Origin: an uncultured Rothia sp.
GTDB taxonomy: Bacteria > Actinomycetota > Actinomycetes > Actinomycetales > Micrococcaceae
Assembly: GCA_946222285.1 (NCBI GenBank)
Contig: CAMIIP010000003.1
Location: 1-64,000 of the forward strand
Direction of reading: 5' to 3'
Length of the DNA: 64,000 nucleotides
Shown piece by piece: positions 33,964 to 43,000 of this stretch. The notes under the pieces were generated by a model that made no database searches, was not told the DNA's origin, and saw only the letters and a list, made by a program, of their open reading frames with translations. Numbering within the stretch: the first letter of the stretch is position 1; each line of letters begins with the position of its first letter. The position numbers were made by a program, and so were the translations under genes.

Positions 33964-35898
33964 TTACTTCTTATAGGTCTCCACAATCGCTTCCATCACA
34001 GTGGAGTCAGCCAGCGTTGAAACGTCGCCTACCTGGCGGTCTTCTGCCACGTCTTTGAGTAAGCGGCGCATAATCTTACCGGAGCGGGTTTTAGGAAGCT
34101 CAGGTACGATGACGACGCGCTTGGGCTTGGCGATGGGGGAAATTTCGGTGCCCACGTGAGCGCGAATTTCTTGTGCCAGTTCGTCAGCATCGGCGTCTTG
34201 CTTCTGTGCCTCATCAGAGAGAATTACGAACGCCATAACCGCCTGACCGGTCGTTTCGTCACTTGCGCCCACCACAGCGGCTTCTGCCACTGAGGGGTGG
34301 GAGACCAGAGCGGATTCGATTTCTGGAGTGGAGAGGCGGTGACCGGAAACGTTCATCACGTCGTCCACGCGGCCCAGTACCCAGAGATCGCCATCGGCAT
34401 CGCGCTTGGCTCCGTCGCCGGCAAAGTAGCGATCTCCAAAACGTGCCCAATAGGTATCGACGAAACGATCGTCGTCGCCCCAGATGGTGCCGAGCATGGA
34501 GGGCCAGGGTTCGGTGATAGCGAGTAGACCTGCCTGTCCGTTGGATAGCGGGTCGCCCAAATCATCCACCACATCGATAGTGACGCCGGGGATGGGTTGC
34601 TGAGCAGAGCCGGGTTTTGCCACGGTAACGCCGGGAAGCTGAGAAACCATAATGGCACCGGTCTCTGTCTGCCACCAAGTGTCAACGATGGGGCACCTGC
34701 CACCGCCGATGACGCGGTGGAACCAGACCCAGGCTTCGGGGTTAATAGCCTCGCCCACGGTGCCAAGCAATCGTAGTGATGAAAGATCGTATTCGGCAGG
34801 GATATCTTCGCCCCACTTCATCATGGTGCGGATGGCGGTGGGGGAGGTGTACATGATGCTCACCCCGTATTTCTGCACAATCTCCCAGAAGCGACCGCGG
34901 TGGGGCGAATCGGGGGTGCCTTCGTAAATCACCTGAGTAGAGCCGTTCACCAAGGGGGCGTAAGCAACGTAGGAGTGACCGGTCACCCATCCGACGTCTG
35001 CGGTGCACCAGTATACATCGGTTTCAGGCTTGAGATCGAAGATATTTTTGTGGGTGAAAGCGCCCTGAGTGAGGTAGCCGCCGGTGGTGTGCAAAATGCC
35101 CTTGGGCTTGCCAGTGGTGCCGGAGGTGTACAGGATGAACAGCGGATCTTCGGCGTTCTGTACCGAGGGAGTGTGCTCGGTTGAGGCAGAATCGACGACG
35201 TCGTTCCACCACAGGTCACGGCCTTCGACCCATTCAACGTCAGCTTCATTGCGCTTGACGACCACCACGTTGGTCACGGACTTGCCACCCTTTTCCAGAG
35301 CCTTATCTACTGCAGGCTTGAGCATGGAGGGCTTACCGCGGCGGTAGGAACCATCTGCGGTGACCACTAGCTTGGCTTCGCCGTCTTCAATACGGGAAAG
35401 GAGCGCATCTGCGGAGAATCCGCCGAATACGACCGAGTGAATAGCTCCGATGCGGGCACACGCCAGCATGGTAATCACGGCTTCAGGAATCATAGAGAGG
35501 TAAACCGCCACACGGTCGCCCTTGGTGACGCCGAGGGATTCAAAAGCGTTGGCGGCTTGAGAAACTTCGTCTTTGAGCTGGGCGTAAGTGTACTCGCGAG
35601 TATCTCCTGGCTCACCCTCGAACAGGATTGCTTTACGGTCGCCATTTCCTGCTTCTACATGGCGATCAACCGCGTTGTAGCAGGCATTGAGCTCACCGTC
35701 TGCAAACCACTTGGCAAAGGGCGGATTAGACCAATCGAGAGTCTGCGTGAAATCTTTGCTCCACGTCAGCAATTCGCGCGCCTGGTTCGCCCAGAACTCC
35801 ACTCCCTGCTCTTTGGCCGTTTCGTAGAGCTCTGCGCTGGCATTAGCTTGGGCAGTAAATTCGGCCGGGGGCGCGTAGGTTTCTTGATTCTCTGACAT
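33964..35898 (-). CDS. acs: Acetyl-CoA synthetase
   Basis: Acs activates acetate to acetyl-CoA with ATP via acetyl-AMP. The 644-residue ANL-superfamily protein has the AMP-binding P-loop YTSGTTGKPKG, the WWQTETG motif, the hinge-region GRVDDVMNVSGHR and, at the C-terminus, KTRSGKIMRR with the lysine that is acetylated in regulated Acs enzymes. An AcuC-like deacetylase is encoded about 25 kb downstream in this window. AAGGA lies 9 nt before the ATG. It is divergent from nth. Confidence 0.97.
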   Translation of the reverse strand: MSENQETYAPPAEFTAQANASAELYETAKEQGVEFWANQARELLTWSKDFTQTLDWSNPPFAKWFADGELNACYNAVDRHVEAGNGDRKAILFEGEPGDTREYTYAQLKDEVSQAANAFESLGVTKGDRVAVYLSMIPEAVITMLACARIGAIHSVVFGGFSADALLSRIEDGEAKLVVTADGSYRRGKPSMLKPAVDKALEKGGKSVTNVVVVKRNEADVEWVEGRDLWWNDVVDSASTEHTPSVQNAEDPLFILYTSGTTGKPKGILHTTGGYLTQGAFTHKNIFDLKPETDVYWCTADVGWVTGHSYVAYAPLVNGSTQVIYEGTPDSPHRGRFWEIVQKYGVSIMYTSPTAIRTMMKWGEDIPAEYDLSSLRLLGTVGEAINPEAWVWFHRVIGGGRCPIVDTWWQTETGAIMVSQLPGVTVAKPGSAQQPIPGVTIDVVDDLGDPLSNGQAGLLAITEPWPSMLGTIWGDDDRFVDTYWARFGDRYFAGDGAKRDADGDLWVLGRVDDVMNVSGHRLSTPEIESALVSHPSVAEAAVVGASDETTGQAVMAFVILSDEAQKQDADADELAQEIRAHVGTEISPIAKPKRVVIVPELPKTRSGKIMRRLLKDVAEDRQVGDVSTLADSTVMEAIVETYKK

Positions 35899-36047
35899 GG
35901 TTCATCCTTTCGAAAGGGCGTAAAAGTGACGCGTATCATGCGAATTATCTGCTTCTTACAGTAGGGGATTTTGTTGCCTGTGTCATATTTTGTTCATCAT
36001 TAGCACATAAAAATTAGCTGAGAACCTCACCGTGTAGGCTTAAAACC

Positions 36048-36938
36048 GTGCCCACCTCAGCTAACACCTCACCCGATACTTCTGCCCTGAACGAGTCAGA
36101 ACGCCGCCTTCTCGAAATCCGCCAGGTACCGCCCTTCGCAGCGGATGCTGCCGCGCGCCGTCGTCGCAAAAACCCTGAAACAGAGCTGGCGAAAAAACGG
36201 CGAGCACGTAAAATCAATAGAATTTTGGCAGAAACCTTTCCCTACGCCGTACCCGAACTAGATTTTGAGAGCCCCTTTGAACTGCTCATCGCTACGGTGC
36301 TTTCGGCGCAGACAACTGATGTGCGAGTGAATTCGGTAACGCCCACTCTCTTTAAGGCATACCCAGATGCTTCAGCGCTGGCAGAAGCATCCCTAGAGAC
36401 GGTCGAAGAAATGGTGCGACCGCTGGGGTTCTATCGTTCTAAAGCTTCTTCCATCGTGCGTCTTGCCCAGCAACTCGTGATCGATTTCGAGGGCGCTGTA
36501 CCCGATACGCTAGAAGAACTGGTGAAGCTACCTGGCGTCGGGCGAAAAACAGCTTTTGTGGTACTGGGCAATGCCTTTGGACGCCCGGGTCTGACCGTAG
36601 ATACCCACTTTGGCAGACTGGCGCGGCGCCTTGAGCTGACCGAGAACGATGACCCCGGCAAAGTGGAAAAAGATATTGAGACTCTGCTTGATCCCAAAGA
36701 CTGGACAGACTTCTCCCAGCACTTGATCTATCTGGGCAGAAGAATCTGCCACGCCAAAAAGCCTGCCTGCGGAGCCTGCCCCATTGCCGATCTCTGCCCC
36801 AGCTTTGGCGCCGGCGAAACCGACGAAAACAAAGCCGCTGCCCTCCTCAAATACGAAATGGCACCGGGCAGGGAACGACTGCACCTGCGCTATCTGCAGG
36901 GTGCTTCGCGCCGCGAAGGGTGGAGTCTCAGTGCCTAA
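36048..36938 (+). CDS. nth: Endonuclease III
   Basis: Nth excises oxidised pyrimidines and cleaves abasic DNA. The 296-residue protein has the helix-hairpin-helix LPGVGRKTAFVVL with catalytic Lys, the catalytic Asp in VDTHFGRLARR, and a C-terminal 4Fe-4S motif Cys-X6-Cys-X2-Cys-X5-Cys (HAKKPACGACPIADLC region). The first 55 residues are an extra basic N-terminal extension. The GTG start lies 7 nt after -10 box TAGGCT (36035-36040), so the transcript is likely leaderless. The NUDIX gene overlaps its end by 8 nt. Confidence 0.95.
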   Translation: MPTSANTSPDTSALNESERRLLEIRQVPPFAADAAARRRRKNPETELAKKRRARKINRILAETFPYAVPELDFESPFELLIATVLSAQTTDVRVNSVTPTLFKAYPDASALAEASLETVEEMVRPLGFYRSKASSIVRLAQQLVIDFEGAVPDTLEELVKLPGVGRKTAFVVLGNAFGRPGLTVDTHFGRLARRLELTENDDPGKVEKDIETLLDPKDWTDFSQHLIYLGRRICHAKKPACGACPIADLCPSFGAGETDENKAAALLKYEMAPGRERLHLRYLQGASRREGWSLSA

Positions 36939-37734
36939 AATATTCGCTGAACATCCTGCGCTCGCCCAACTGAGGGGACTGGCACAGGACGAGACTCTCT
37001 TCGATACTTACAACGAATCTCAAAACTGGCGGGTGGGAAAAATCGACGATGCCACAGTAGCCCAAGCCGCGGTTCTCATGCTCTTTGGGGTACTCGATGA
37101 TGTGCTCGCGCACACTGCGCCAGCTACGAGCACAGTAAGCCAAGATTTGGACGTACTTATTGTGGTGCGATCCGCTACCTTGAGAAAACACGCTGGCCAA
37201 CCCGCCTTTCCCTGCGGAAAAATAGACCCCGAAGACAGAGAACGAGCCGAGGAAGAAAACCTACCCGTCTCCTACATCGCAGCCCTGCGCGAAGCTCACG
37301 AAGAAACTGGGCTAGACCCGGCAGGCGTAGAAATCCTCGGAGAATTTGAGGAAATTGACCTGCCCGTTAGTAACTTCCGTGTGCGACCGGTGCTGGGCTG
37401 GTGGAACACCCCTAGCCAGGTAGCGGCTCAAGACCTCAACGAATCCTCTCTGGTGTTGCGTGTTCCCGTAGCCGATCTACTCAATCCTTCCCATCGCTTC
37501 AGCGCCGAAGTCAGACGCGATAGACAGATTCACCGCTCACCAGCTTTCACCGTGCAGGGATCCACCGGTGAATTTGTGATTTGGGGATTTACCGGAATCC
37601 TTTTGGATAGAGTATTCAACCGGTTGGGCTGGAGCAAACCCTGGAACACCCAGGACGTTCGCTCCGCACCGGGCACACACCTGATAAAACCTCCTCGCAT
37701 TCCACCCTGTACGGTCCAGCAGAGCACTACTTAG
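36931..37734 (+). CDS. NUDIX hydrolase, CoA pyrophosphatase-like
   Basis: A 267-residue NUDIX protein of the NudL/CoA pyrophosphatase type: RKHAGQPAFPCGKIDPED is followed by AALREAHEETGLD, giving the Nudix helix REAHEETG at about 127-134. The usual 'GQ-x-FPGGK-x-D' is conserved except Pro-Cys-Gly for Pro-Gly-Gly. GTG 36931 has GGTGGAG 5 nt upstream and overlaps nth by 8 nt, matching the actinobacterial nth-nudL order. Its 3' end overlaps the convergent polymerase gene by 8 bp. Confidence 0.88.
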   Translation: MPKIFAEHPALAQLRGLAQDETLFDTYNESQNWRVGKIDDATVAQAAVLMLFGVLDDVLAHTAPATSTVSQDLDVLIVVRSATLRKHAGQPAFPCGKIDPEDRERAEEENLPVSYIAALREAHEETGLDPAGVEILGEFEEIDLPVSNFRVRPVLGWWNTPSQVAAQDLNESSLVLRVPVADLLNPSHRFSAEVRRDRQIHRSPAFTVQGSTGEFVIWGFTGILLDRVFNRLGWSKPWNTQDVRSAPGTHLIKPPRIPPCTVQQSTT

Positions 37735-39523
37735 CCTTAGAATAATTATCGGTAATCGCAACCGTTACCGGAAACTCCACCGGCACCTGCCCAAAAATCA
37801 GCTCACCGGCAGACTGCGCCGCCTCGCGAATAATCTGCTCACAGATTTGCCCCTCACGCTGAGGACCATAAATCATGATTTCATCGTGCAGAAAATAGAC
37901 CAGACGCGACTGTAGAGGCTGCCCAAACAATTTCCTAGATCGCAGTTGCTGACGAATCTGCGCCATCCAGCACAGAGCCCACTCGGCAGCAGTTCCCTGC
38001 ACCACGAAATTACGGGTGAAGCGCTCCCAGCTTCTGGAGGCGGTTCTTGCTGCACGCTCGTCTTGCTCCGTAGCCTGCTGAGCTTGCCGAGAAAACCACT
38101 CCGGTGTAGGAGAAGGAGAGACCCTACCCAAATAGGTAACAACCTGACCGCCACGCTCGCCAATGCGTGCGGCTTGTTCAGTGAACTCAATCGCCTGAGG
38201 AAAAAGCTGTCGCAGATGAGGCATAAGCTTGCCCGATTCACCGGTTGTCGCACCATACATGGCGCCCAGCAGAGCGATTTTTGCCTTAGCTCGATCGTTA
38301 AGAGCGGAACCGGTACGATCACCAATTTCGGCGATACCCAGGTAAAGGTCAGTGCCTCGACCTGCCAACGCAAGATGCTGATCCCCGCTCATCGCCGCCA
38401 AAATGCGCGGCTCCACTTGGCTGGCATCGGCAACCACTAGCATCATACCATCTTCTGCGGCAACCGCCGTGCGCACGTCTCGCGGTATCTGCATAGCCCC
38501 GCCGCCGTTCGCGCCCCAGCGACCGGTCACTACTCCGCCTACTTCATAGGAGGGGTAAAAACGATTGTTATGAACCCATTCATCGAGCCAGTTCCAGCCG
38601 TTGGCAGTGTAGAGTCGCGCCAATTTTTTGTAGGCGAGCAGAGGCTCAATGAGGTTTTGCCGTTGCTCTGCTAGCTGAGAATTTTCCCCTGCCCAGCCTT
38701 TGAGCGCCCACTTGCTGGTGGAACTCACGCGGATTCCCGCCGTCTGCATCGCCTTGAGCAGTTCCTGCGGCGAATCCACGTTCAGACGCGGAGCGCTGAG
38801 CTTTTCACGGATTTCGCCCGCTAATTTTTCCATGGCAGAGGGGCGCTCGAACTGTGCCGGTCTGGGACCAAGAGTTTCCGTCAAAAGCTTTTCGTGAAGT
38901 GCCTTGTTCCGAGGCATACCAAAAAACTTCATCTCAGCGGCTATCATTCCGCCGGTGGATTCTGCGGCAAGAAGTCTCAACCGCCGCGGCGCCGGGGACG
39001 TGTCGATCGCCCGCAACTGGGCGGTGAGTTCGGCGGCAAGCTGCGATGACGTCGGAGCTTGTTTCTCTTCGTCCTTTCGGCGAGGATTTGAGCCCAGTAA
39101 ATCATCGTCAAAGAGCGAATCTTGCCCCTGGATTTGTCGGGCCGGTGGGAACATACCCGCGGGTTGATCTGCACTCGTCATCAGCAGATCGAGGGTTGAT
39201 TCATAGGCGATACTGCTCTGGGGACGGGTTGCGGCAACGGCAAGAATCCGCTGTACCAGACGTAAATCGTGGGCGCGTTCGGGAGAGACTCCCTGGGCTA
39301 AAAGGAGGGGCATGATGAGCCGCGAGTCGGCCCAAACCCAGCGGACATTTGCTCGTGGATGAGCGGTTTCTACTTGCTGAATCAGCTCGCCTAGCCGGTA
39401 CTCAGGAACGGTTTTATGCGACCCAAAACCTGTTTCGGTAAGCGTTACCGCTTCCCACCACGGTGCGGAAACAGCCGAGTTTGCCGGGGGCGGATTCTCG
39501 GCTGCACCAAGCACTATGTACAT
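37727..39523 (-). CDS. Family A DNA polymerase-like protein (3'-5' exonuclease/polymerase type)
   Basis: A 598-residue protein resembling the actinobacterial 'bifunctional 3'-5' exonuclease/DNA polymerase', distinct from the main PolA. The C-terminal family A polymerase domain has motif A (VVADASQVEPRILAAMSGD), motif B (DRAKAKIALLGAMYGATTG) and motif C (FLHDEIMI), retaining the metal-binding Asp residues. The N-terminal half is diverged and I cannot see a full set of exonuclease acidic motifs, so exonuclease activity is doubtful. There is no 5' nuclease domain. A role in repair synthesis is inferred. Confidence 0.85.
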   Translation of the reverse strand: MYIVLGAAENPPPANSAVSAPWWEAVTLTETGFGSHKTVPEYRLGELIQQVETAHPRANVRWVWADSRLIMPLLLAQGVSPERAHDLRLVQRILAVAATRPQSSIAYESTLDLLMTSADQPAGMFPPARQIQGQDSLFDDDLLGSNPRRKDEEKQAPTSSQLAAELTAQLRAIDTSPAPRRLRLLAAESTGGMIAAEMKFFGMPRNKALHEKLLTETLGPRPAQFERPSAMEKLAGEIREKLSAPRLNVDSPQELLKAMQTAGIRVSSTSKWALKGWAGENSQLAEQRQNLIEPLLAYKKLARLYTANGWNWLDEWVHNNRFYPSYEVGGVVTGRWGANGGGAMQIPRDVRTAVAAEDGMMLVVADASQVEPRILAAMSGDQHLALAGRGTDLYLGIAEIGDRTGSALNDRAKAKIALLGAMYGATTGESGKLMPHLRQLFPQAIEFTEQAARIGERGGQVVTYLGRVSPSPTPEWFSRQAQQATEQDERAARTASRSWERFTRNFVVQGTAAEWALCWMAQIRQQLRSRKLFGQPLQSRLVYFLHDEIMIYGPQREGQICEQIIREAAQSAGELIFGQVPVEFPVTVAITDNYSKAK

Positions 39524-39539
39524 CGCTATTTCTCAGGCT

Positions 39540-39968
39540 CTAGGGAGCAACCGAGTAATGGCTGTGAACCGCAATGCGATTCCAACTGTTCATAACAATA
39601 ACTACCCAGCTCACCGCTGAAATCTGTTCATCGGTGAGCGGCGAATAATCGGTACTCTCTGCATTGATCTTATTGACGTTTTCGGCAAGCTTGAGGGCAG
39701 CAATTTCTTCTGCGGAAAAGTACTGTGACTCCCACCAGGCAGCAAGAACAGCCAACCGATCGGTGCTTTCGCCCAGTTTCAGTGCCTCCTGGGTATGCAT
39801 GCGCAGACAGAAAGCGCAACCATTGAGCTGAGAAACACGAAGCTTGACGAGTTCTACTAGTTTCTTATCTAGACCCGCTGCCTCTGCCGCTTCATGGGCA
39901 GCGGTATCGAGTTCGTAGACCTTGTTGTACATCGCGGGGTGTAATTTCCCGAGATTGGGAGTTGCCAT
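39540..39968 (-). CDS. AhpD-like carboxymuconolactone decarboxylase-family protein
   Basis: A 142-residue all-helical protein of the CMD/AhpD superfamily. The redox centre is Cys51-x-x-Cys54 followed by His58 (CAFCLRMH), the AhpD-type arrangement, so it probably acts as a small thiol peroxidase or disulfide reductase. The C-terminal WNRIAVHSHYSV is typical of this subgroup. The ATG at 39968 has AGGAC at 5 nt; a longer frame to 40043 exists but is not family-like. Confidence 0.87.
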   Translation of the reverse strand: MATPNLGKLHPAMYNKVYELDTAAHEAAEAAGLDKKLVELVKLRVSQLNGCAFCLRMHTQEALKLGESTDRLAVLAAWWESQYFSAEEIAALKLAENVNKINAESTDYSPLTDEQISAVSWVVIVMNSWNRIAVHSHYSVAP

Positions 39969-40088
39969 AACTGTCCTGTCTACTTCTAGTCCATTGTTTG
40001 CTTGAATTTCAAAATTTAGTATAGACCTCCCGCCCATAAGCACACCGTGAAAAACAGTATTTCTTTGTCAACCTACACACGAGAAAAA

Positions 40089-40144
40089 TGTGGATAACAT
40101 CTTTCCCCCGGATTGTCGCGACTTTTTGGAGGGGCTTATCCACA
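40089..40144. promoter_or_regulatory. Two inverted perfect DnaA boxes upstream of tadA
   Basis: TGTGGATAA (40089-40097, reverse orientation) and TTATCCACA (40136-40144, forward) both match the DnaA-box consensus TTATCCACA exactly and are 38 bp apart. They lie about 83 bp upstream of tadA. dnaA, dnaN and a box cluster are absent, so this is not the chromosomal origin. Confidence 0.5.
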
Positions 40145-40226
40145 GATTTTGCAATCACCGTTTTCGCCAGAAATTTGAAGGTGAAATAGAGAAGAAGCCC
40201 ACCCGCGTTCTGGCAGGAGAAGCCCT

Positions 40227-40796
40227 ATGACCGTTACCGAACAGCAACCCCCAGAATCTTTTAAAGAGACCCCCGTTGAACTGGTGATGCGCAAAGCTCG
40301 TGATCAGTTTCTTCTCCAAGAATTTTCCGAAACCCCCGCGAAATTTACTCTTAACGCGCAGTTCGCCACCCTACAACCTGAGCAAAACCAGACCCTACCC
40401 ACCGATATTCCCCGGCTGATACACGCCGTTGATGAGCAAGAAGAAACCGGACTCAGCGAAGCCGAACAAGAAACCGCCATCGAATCTTTGCATGCACAAT
40501 TCTTTGGACTGGGAATCCTCGAACCGTTACTTTCTATCGAAGGAATTACCGATATTTTTGTGAATGGTCCACAAGACATCTGGTATGAAGCCCAAGGCGT
40601 TCTTTACCCTTCTCACCTCAGCTTCGTTGCCGAGCCAGATGTGCGTGCTTTTGCCTGCAGACTCATTCAAAGTGCTGGAGGCAGACTAGATGAGGCCTAC
40701 CCTAGCGCAGACGTACAAAACAATCGAGGTCAGCGTATCCACGCTATCTTGCCACCTCTCTCACTCAGCGGAACAGTACTGTCTATCCGTATTTAG
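40227..40796 (+). pseudogene. tadA: TadA-type pilus ATPase, N-terminal part, ended by in-frame TAG
   Basis: The first 189 codons of a TadA/CpaF secretion ATPase: polar N-terminus, then the N-terminal domain with GLGILEPLLSIEGITDIFVNGP and GGRLDEAYPSADVQ. It stops at TAG (40794-40796) inside the conserved GTVLSIRI-PTRRASLEEL stretch. The reading frame stays open beyond the stop (next codons Pro-Thr-Arg-Arg) and joins the ATPase core at 40839 without a frameshift. Gln (CAG) is the obvious ancestral codon. AGGAG lies 8 nt before the ATG, so the start looks intact. Confidence 0.85.
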
Positions 40797-40838
40797 CCCA
40801 CCCGCCGCGCGTCACTAGAAGAGCTGGAATCCTGCGGT

Positions 40839-41555
40839 ATGTTCAACCATGAAGTTGCCAGCGTATTGCGGTATGTGGTGGAGAGAAAAGCAAATTTTCT
40901 GATTAGCGGTGGAACGGGTACAGGCAAAACCACCCTGCTCAACGCCATGCTTTCTGAATGCGCTGAAAACGAGCGGATTATTACGATTGAAGACGTAGCC
41001 GAACTTGCTCCTGTTCATCCTCACGTAGTGTCTTTGCAATCGAAGATTGCTAATGCGGAAGGGCAGGGTGCAGTGCCGCTGACCGAACTGATTCGTCAGG
41101 CTCTGCGAATGCGCCCGTCAAGATTGGTGCTCGGTGAATGCCGCGGTAGCGAGCTTGCCGATATGCTCACTGCCATGAATACCGGGCACTCGGGAACCGG
41201 CGGAACCGTTCACGCTAATTCTGCTTCTGCAGTGCCAGCGAGACTGATGGCAATGGGAGCTATGGCAGGTATGACTCCCGAAGCTCTGACTCTACAAGCG
41301 CTGACCGCTCTGGAATTTGTGGTTCATATTTCTAAACGGGGGAGTCAGCGATTTATTAGTGAAATTGGGGTGCTTACTCCGCAGGAAAAAATTTTTTCGG
41401 TTGAACCCCTGTGTAGCTGGGAACAAGGACGGCGCTCGAACCATCTACGGTGGACAGACGCCGGAGAGCTACTTTTAGAGGTCGCCCAGCGAAAAGCCAC
41501 CCACACAGAATCCCGCTCCGAAAACGTTCTGGTAGAAAGCGGTGTGTATTCGTGA
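40839..41555 (+). pseudogene. tadA: TadA-type pilus ATPase, C-terminal ATPase core
   Basis: This is in the same frame as the preceding segment (codons 205-442 of the combined gene). It carries Walker A GGTGTGKTT (combined residues 228-236), the Asp box IITIEDVAEL, Walker B-type LVLGECRGSE and the His box GGTVHANS, so the ATPase core is fully preserved. The ATG at 40839 is an internal Met with no ribosome site; separate translation is unlikely. Its end overlaps the tadB GTG start (GTGA). It would power Flp pilus assembly if amber 190 were read through. Confidence 0.85.
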
Positions 41556-42277
41556 AAAAGAAAACCCGCTCTACCGATAAACATCAACTAAAGCTCCCCC
41601 GCTCGGCGAGAACAAAACCCGGTATCGAAGAAATGGAGCTGTGGCCCGATTTAGCATGGAGGCTTTCCGCGCTCATTCGCGCCGGTCTCACTCCGGCTCG
41701 TGCCTTTGACATGTTAGAAAGGGAGATTCCCTCAGATACCGGGGTAAAAACCTCAATGTCTGAACGAATCTTGACGTTTCTTCGTCAAACCGGCGCGGAA
41801 CAGCAAACTCGTGCTCTGGGACAGAAAGATATTAACCTTCTCTTACACCGCTGTGCTGAATCAGCACGCCAGGGTCTGCCTCTGTCAGATGCTCTTGACT
41901 CTTTGAAATTTAGTCGCGAATACTCTGCTCTTAAGAGCACCGAGCTGGCAGCCTGTTGGCGTATCGGCGAACAAACCGGAGCGCCAATGGCGAAAGTTTT
42001 AGAGCGGCTGGCTCTTTACTATGAGCAAGAAATTGATTTGTCCCAGGCTCGTGATTCGGCTATGTCTGGTCCTAAATCTACCGGCTCAATTCTTTCTTGG
42101 TTACCGCTATTGGGCCTAGGACTAGGAATGCTCATGGGAACTAATCCTCTGGGTATTTTGCTGGGGTCTATTCCCGGCGCGCTAGCGGCTTTTATAGGAG
42201 TTTTTCTTGCCCTGTTGGGCAGAAGCTGGACGGCGCGGCTGGTGCAAAGAGCGGAACGGGGGTTGGATTCCTCATGA
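41552..42277 (+). CDS. tadB: TadB-like pilus inner-membrane platform protein
   Basis: A 241-residue type II secretion F-domain protein. The N-terminal part (about 25-175) is the cytoplasmic helical domain (WPDLAWRLSALIRAGLTPARAF, GLPLSDALDSL, ELAACWRIGEQTGAP); two hydrophobic helices near the C-terminus (about 180-225) anchor it. The GTG start overlaps the tadA stop, and the end overlaps tadC (ATGA). Compared with TadB of other bacteria it is short, as usual in the actinobacterial Rv3658c-type system. The frame is intact although both neighbours carry stop codons. Confidence 0.82.
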   Translation: MKKKTRSTDKHQLKLPRSARTKPGIEEMELWPDLAWRLSALIRAGLTPARAFDMLEREIPSDTGVKTSMSERILTFLRQTGAEQQTRALGQKDINLLLHRCAESARQGLPLSDALDSLKFSREYSALKSTELAACWRIGEQTGAPMAKVLERLALYYEQEIDLSQARDSAMSGPKSTGSILSWLPLLGLGLGMLMGTNPLGILLGSIPGALAAFIGVFLALLGRSWTARLVQRAERGLDSS

Positions 42278-42708
42278 AACTTAGTTCAGCTATTTATCTT
42301 GATTTGACCGCTTCTATGCTGGGAGCCGGTCTATCTCTTTAGAGATGTTTACTCATGCTTTCTACCGTGGGCGGCGAGATAGCTCGCCATCAGCTATGCA
42401 CAGTGGAGTATCGCCTCCGGCTTGGTGCCAGCGGGGAGACAGCCTGGCAATTTGGCGAGCTAGCAAACGAACTTATTGATCTCAAACGAACGCTGGGCTT
42501 TCTTCAGAAAACCGGCGCCCCTACAGCCGACTTGCTAGGGGTAATGGCGGATAGGCAACGTAGACACAGCTTCAGATTTGCAGAGCAATCGGCGGCCAAG
42601 CTAGGCGTTCAACTCGTTGTTCCCTTAGGGCTCTGTTCCCTGCCGGCTTTTATTTGTTTGGGGGTGATACCCGTTCTGATTTCACTCATTCCAAGCCTCG
42701 GATTCTAA
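42274..42708 (+). pseudogene. tadC: TadC-like pilus protein interrupted by in-frame TAG
   Basis: The frame starts with ATG 42274 overlapping the tadB stop. It encodes MKLSSAIYLDLTASMLGAGLSL, then TAG (42340-42342), then continues in the same frame as RCLLMLSTVGGEIARHQL through to a normal TAA. The post-stop part (117 codons from ATG 42355) has the helical T2SSF pattern (SGETAWQFGELANEL) and a C-terminal membrane helix. The intact family pattern is GLSL-x-RAL, so Gln (CAG) fits the amber position. No ribosome site precedes the internal ATG. Confidence 0.8.
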
Positions 42709-42762
42709 GGCACTGGATTCAATTATTACCTACACGTTAGCACCATTATTTAGGAGAACATC

Positions 42763-42984
42763 ATGCAGAAATACACCAATTTTTATCAGGAAAACCCCGC
42801 GGTGGAGGGCGAACTCGTCGATCTGGCGCAGGATCCCGAATCGGGAGCGACCACAGCAGAATACGGGATTGTTATGTTAGCTGCCGTTGGCTTTGCCGGG
42901 CTTCTAGTAGTGATTCTTAAATCCGAAGAAGTTCGTAGCTTGCTTATGGGTATTATTCAGAACGCGCTTTCTTCGGGAGCCTAA
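42763..42984 (+). CDS. Flp-type pilin (DUF4244 family)
   Basis: A 73-residue prepilin: polar N-terminus (1-27), then the type IV prepilin cleavage motif around GATTAEYGIV with Glu five residues after the likely cleavage Gly, and one hydrophobic helix (about 36-53). TAEYGIVMLAAVGFAGL is typical of actinobacterial DUF4244 pilin-like proteins. AGGAG precedes the ATG. It is the structural subunit expected of this Tad locus and is intact. A strongly structured 97-nt region separates it from the TadE gene. Confidence 0.88.
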   Translation: MQKYTNFYQENPAVEGELVDLAQDPESGATTAEYGIVMLAAVGFAGLLVVILKSEEVRSLLMGIIQNALSSGA

Positions 42985-43000
42985 ATTCTGTCCTGCTGAA

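Noticed and set aside
34263..35895. Several long plus-strand frames opposite acs
   Set aside because: Shadows of the acs reading frame; no start signals or family similarity.
40089..40144. Chromosomal replication origin
   Set aside because: Only two DnaA boxes and no dnaA, dnaN, gyrase or AT-rich unwinding region nearby.
42274..42708. Genome-wide recoding of TAG as an amino acid
   Set aside because: Intact genes such as lutC and the SCP-adjacent asparaginase end in TAG, so TAG works as a stop here.
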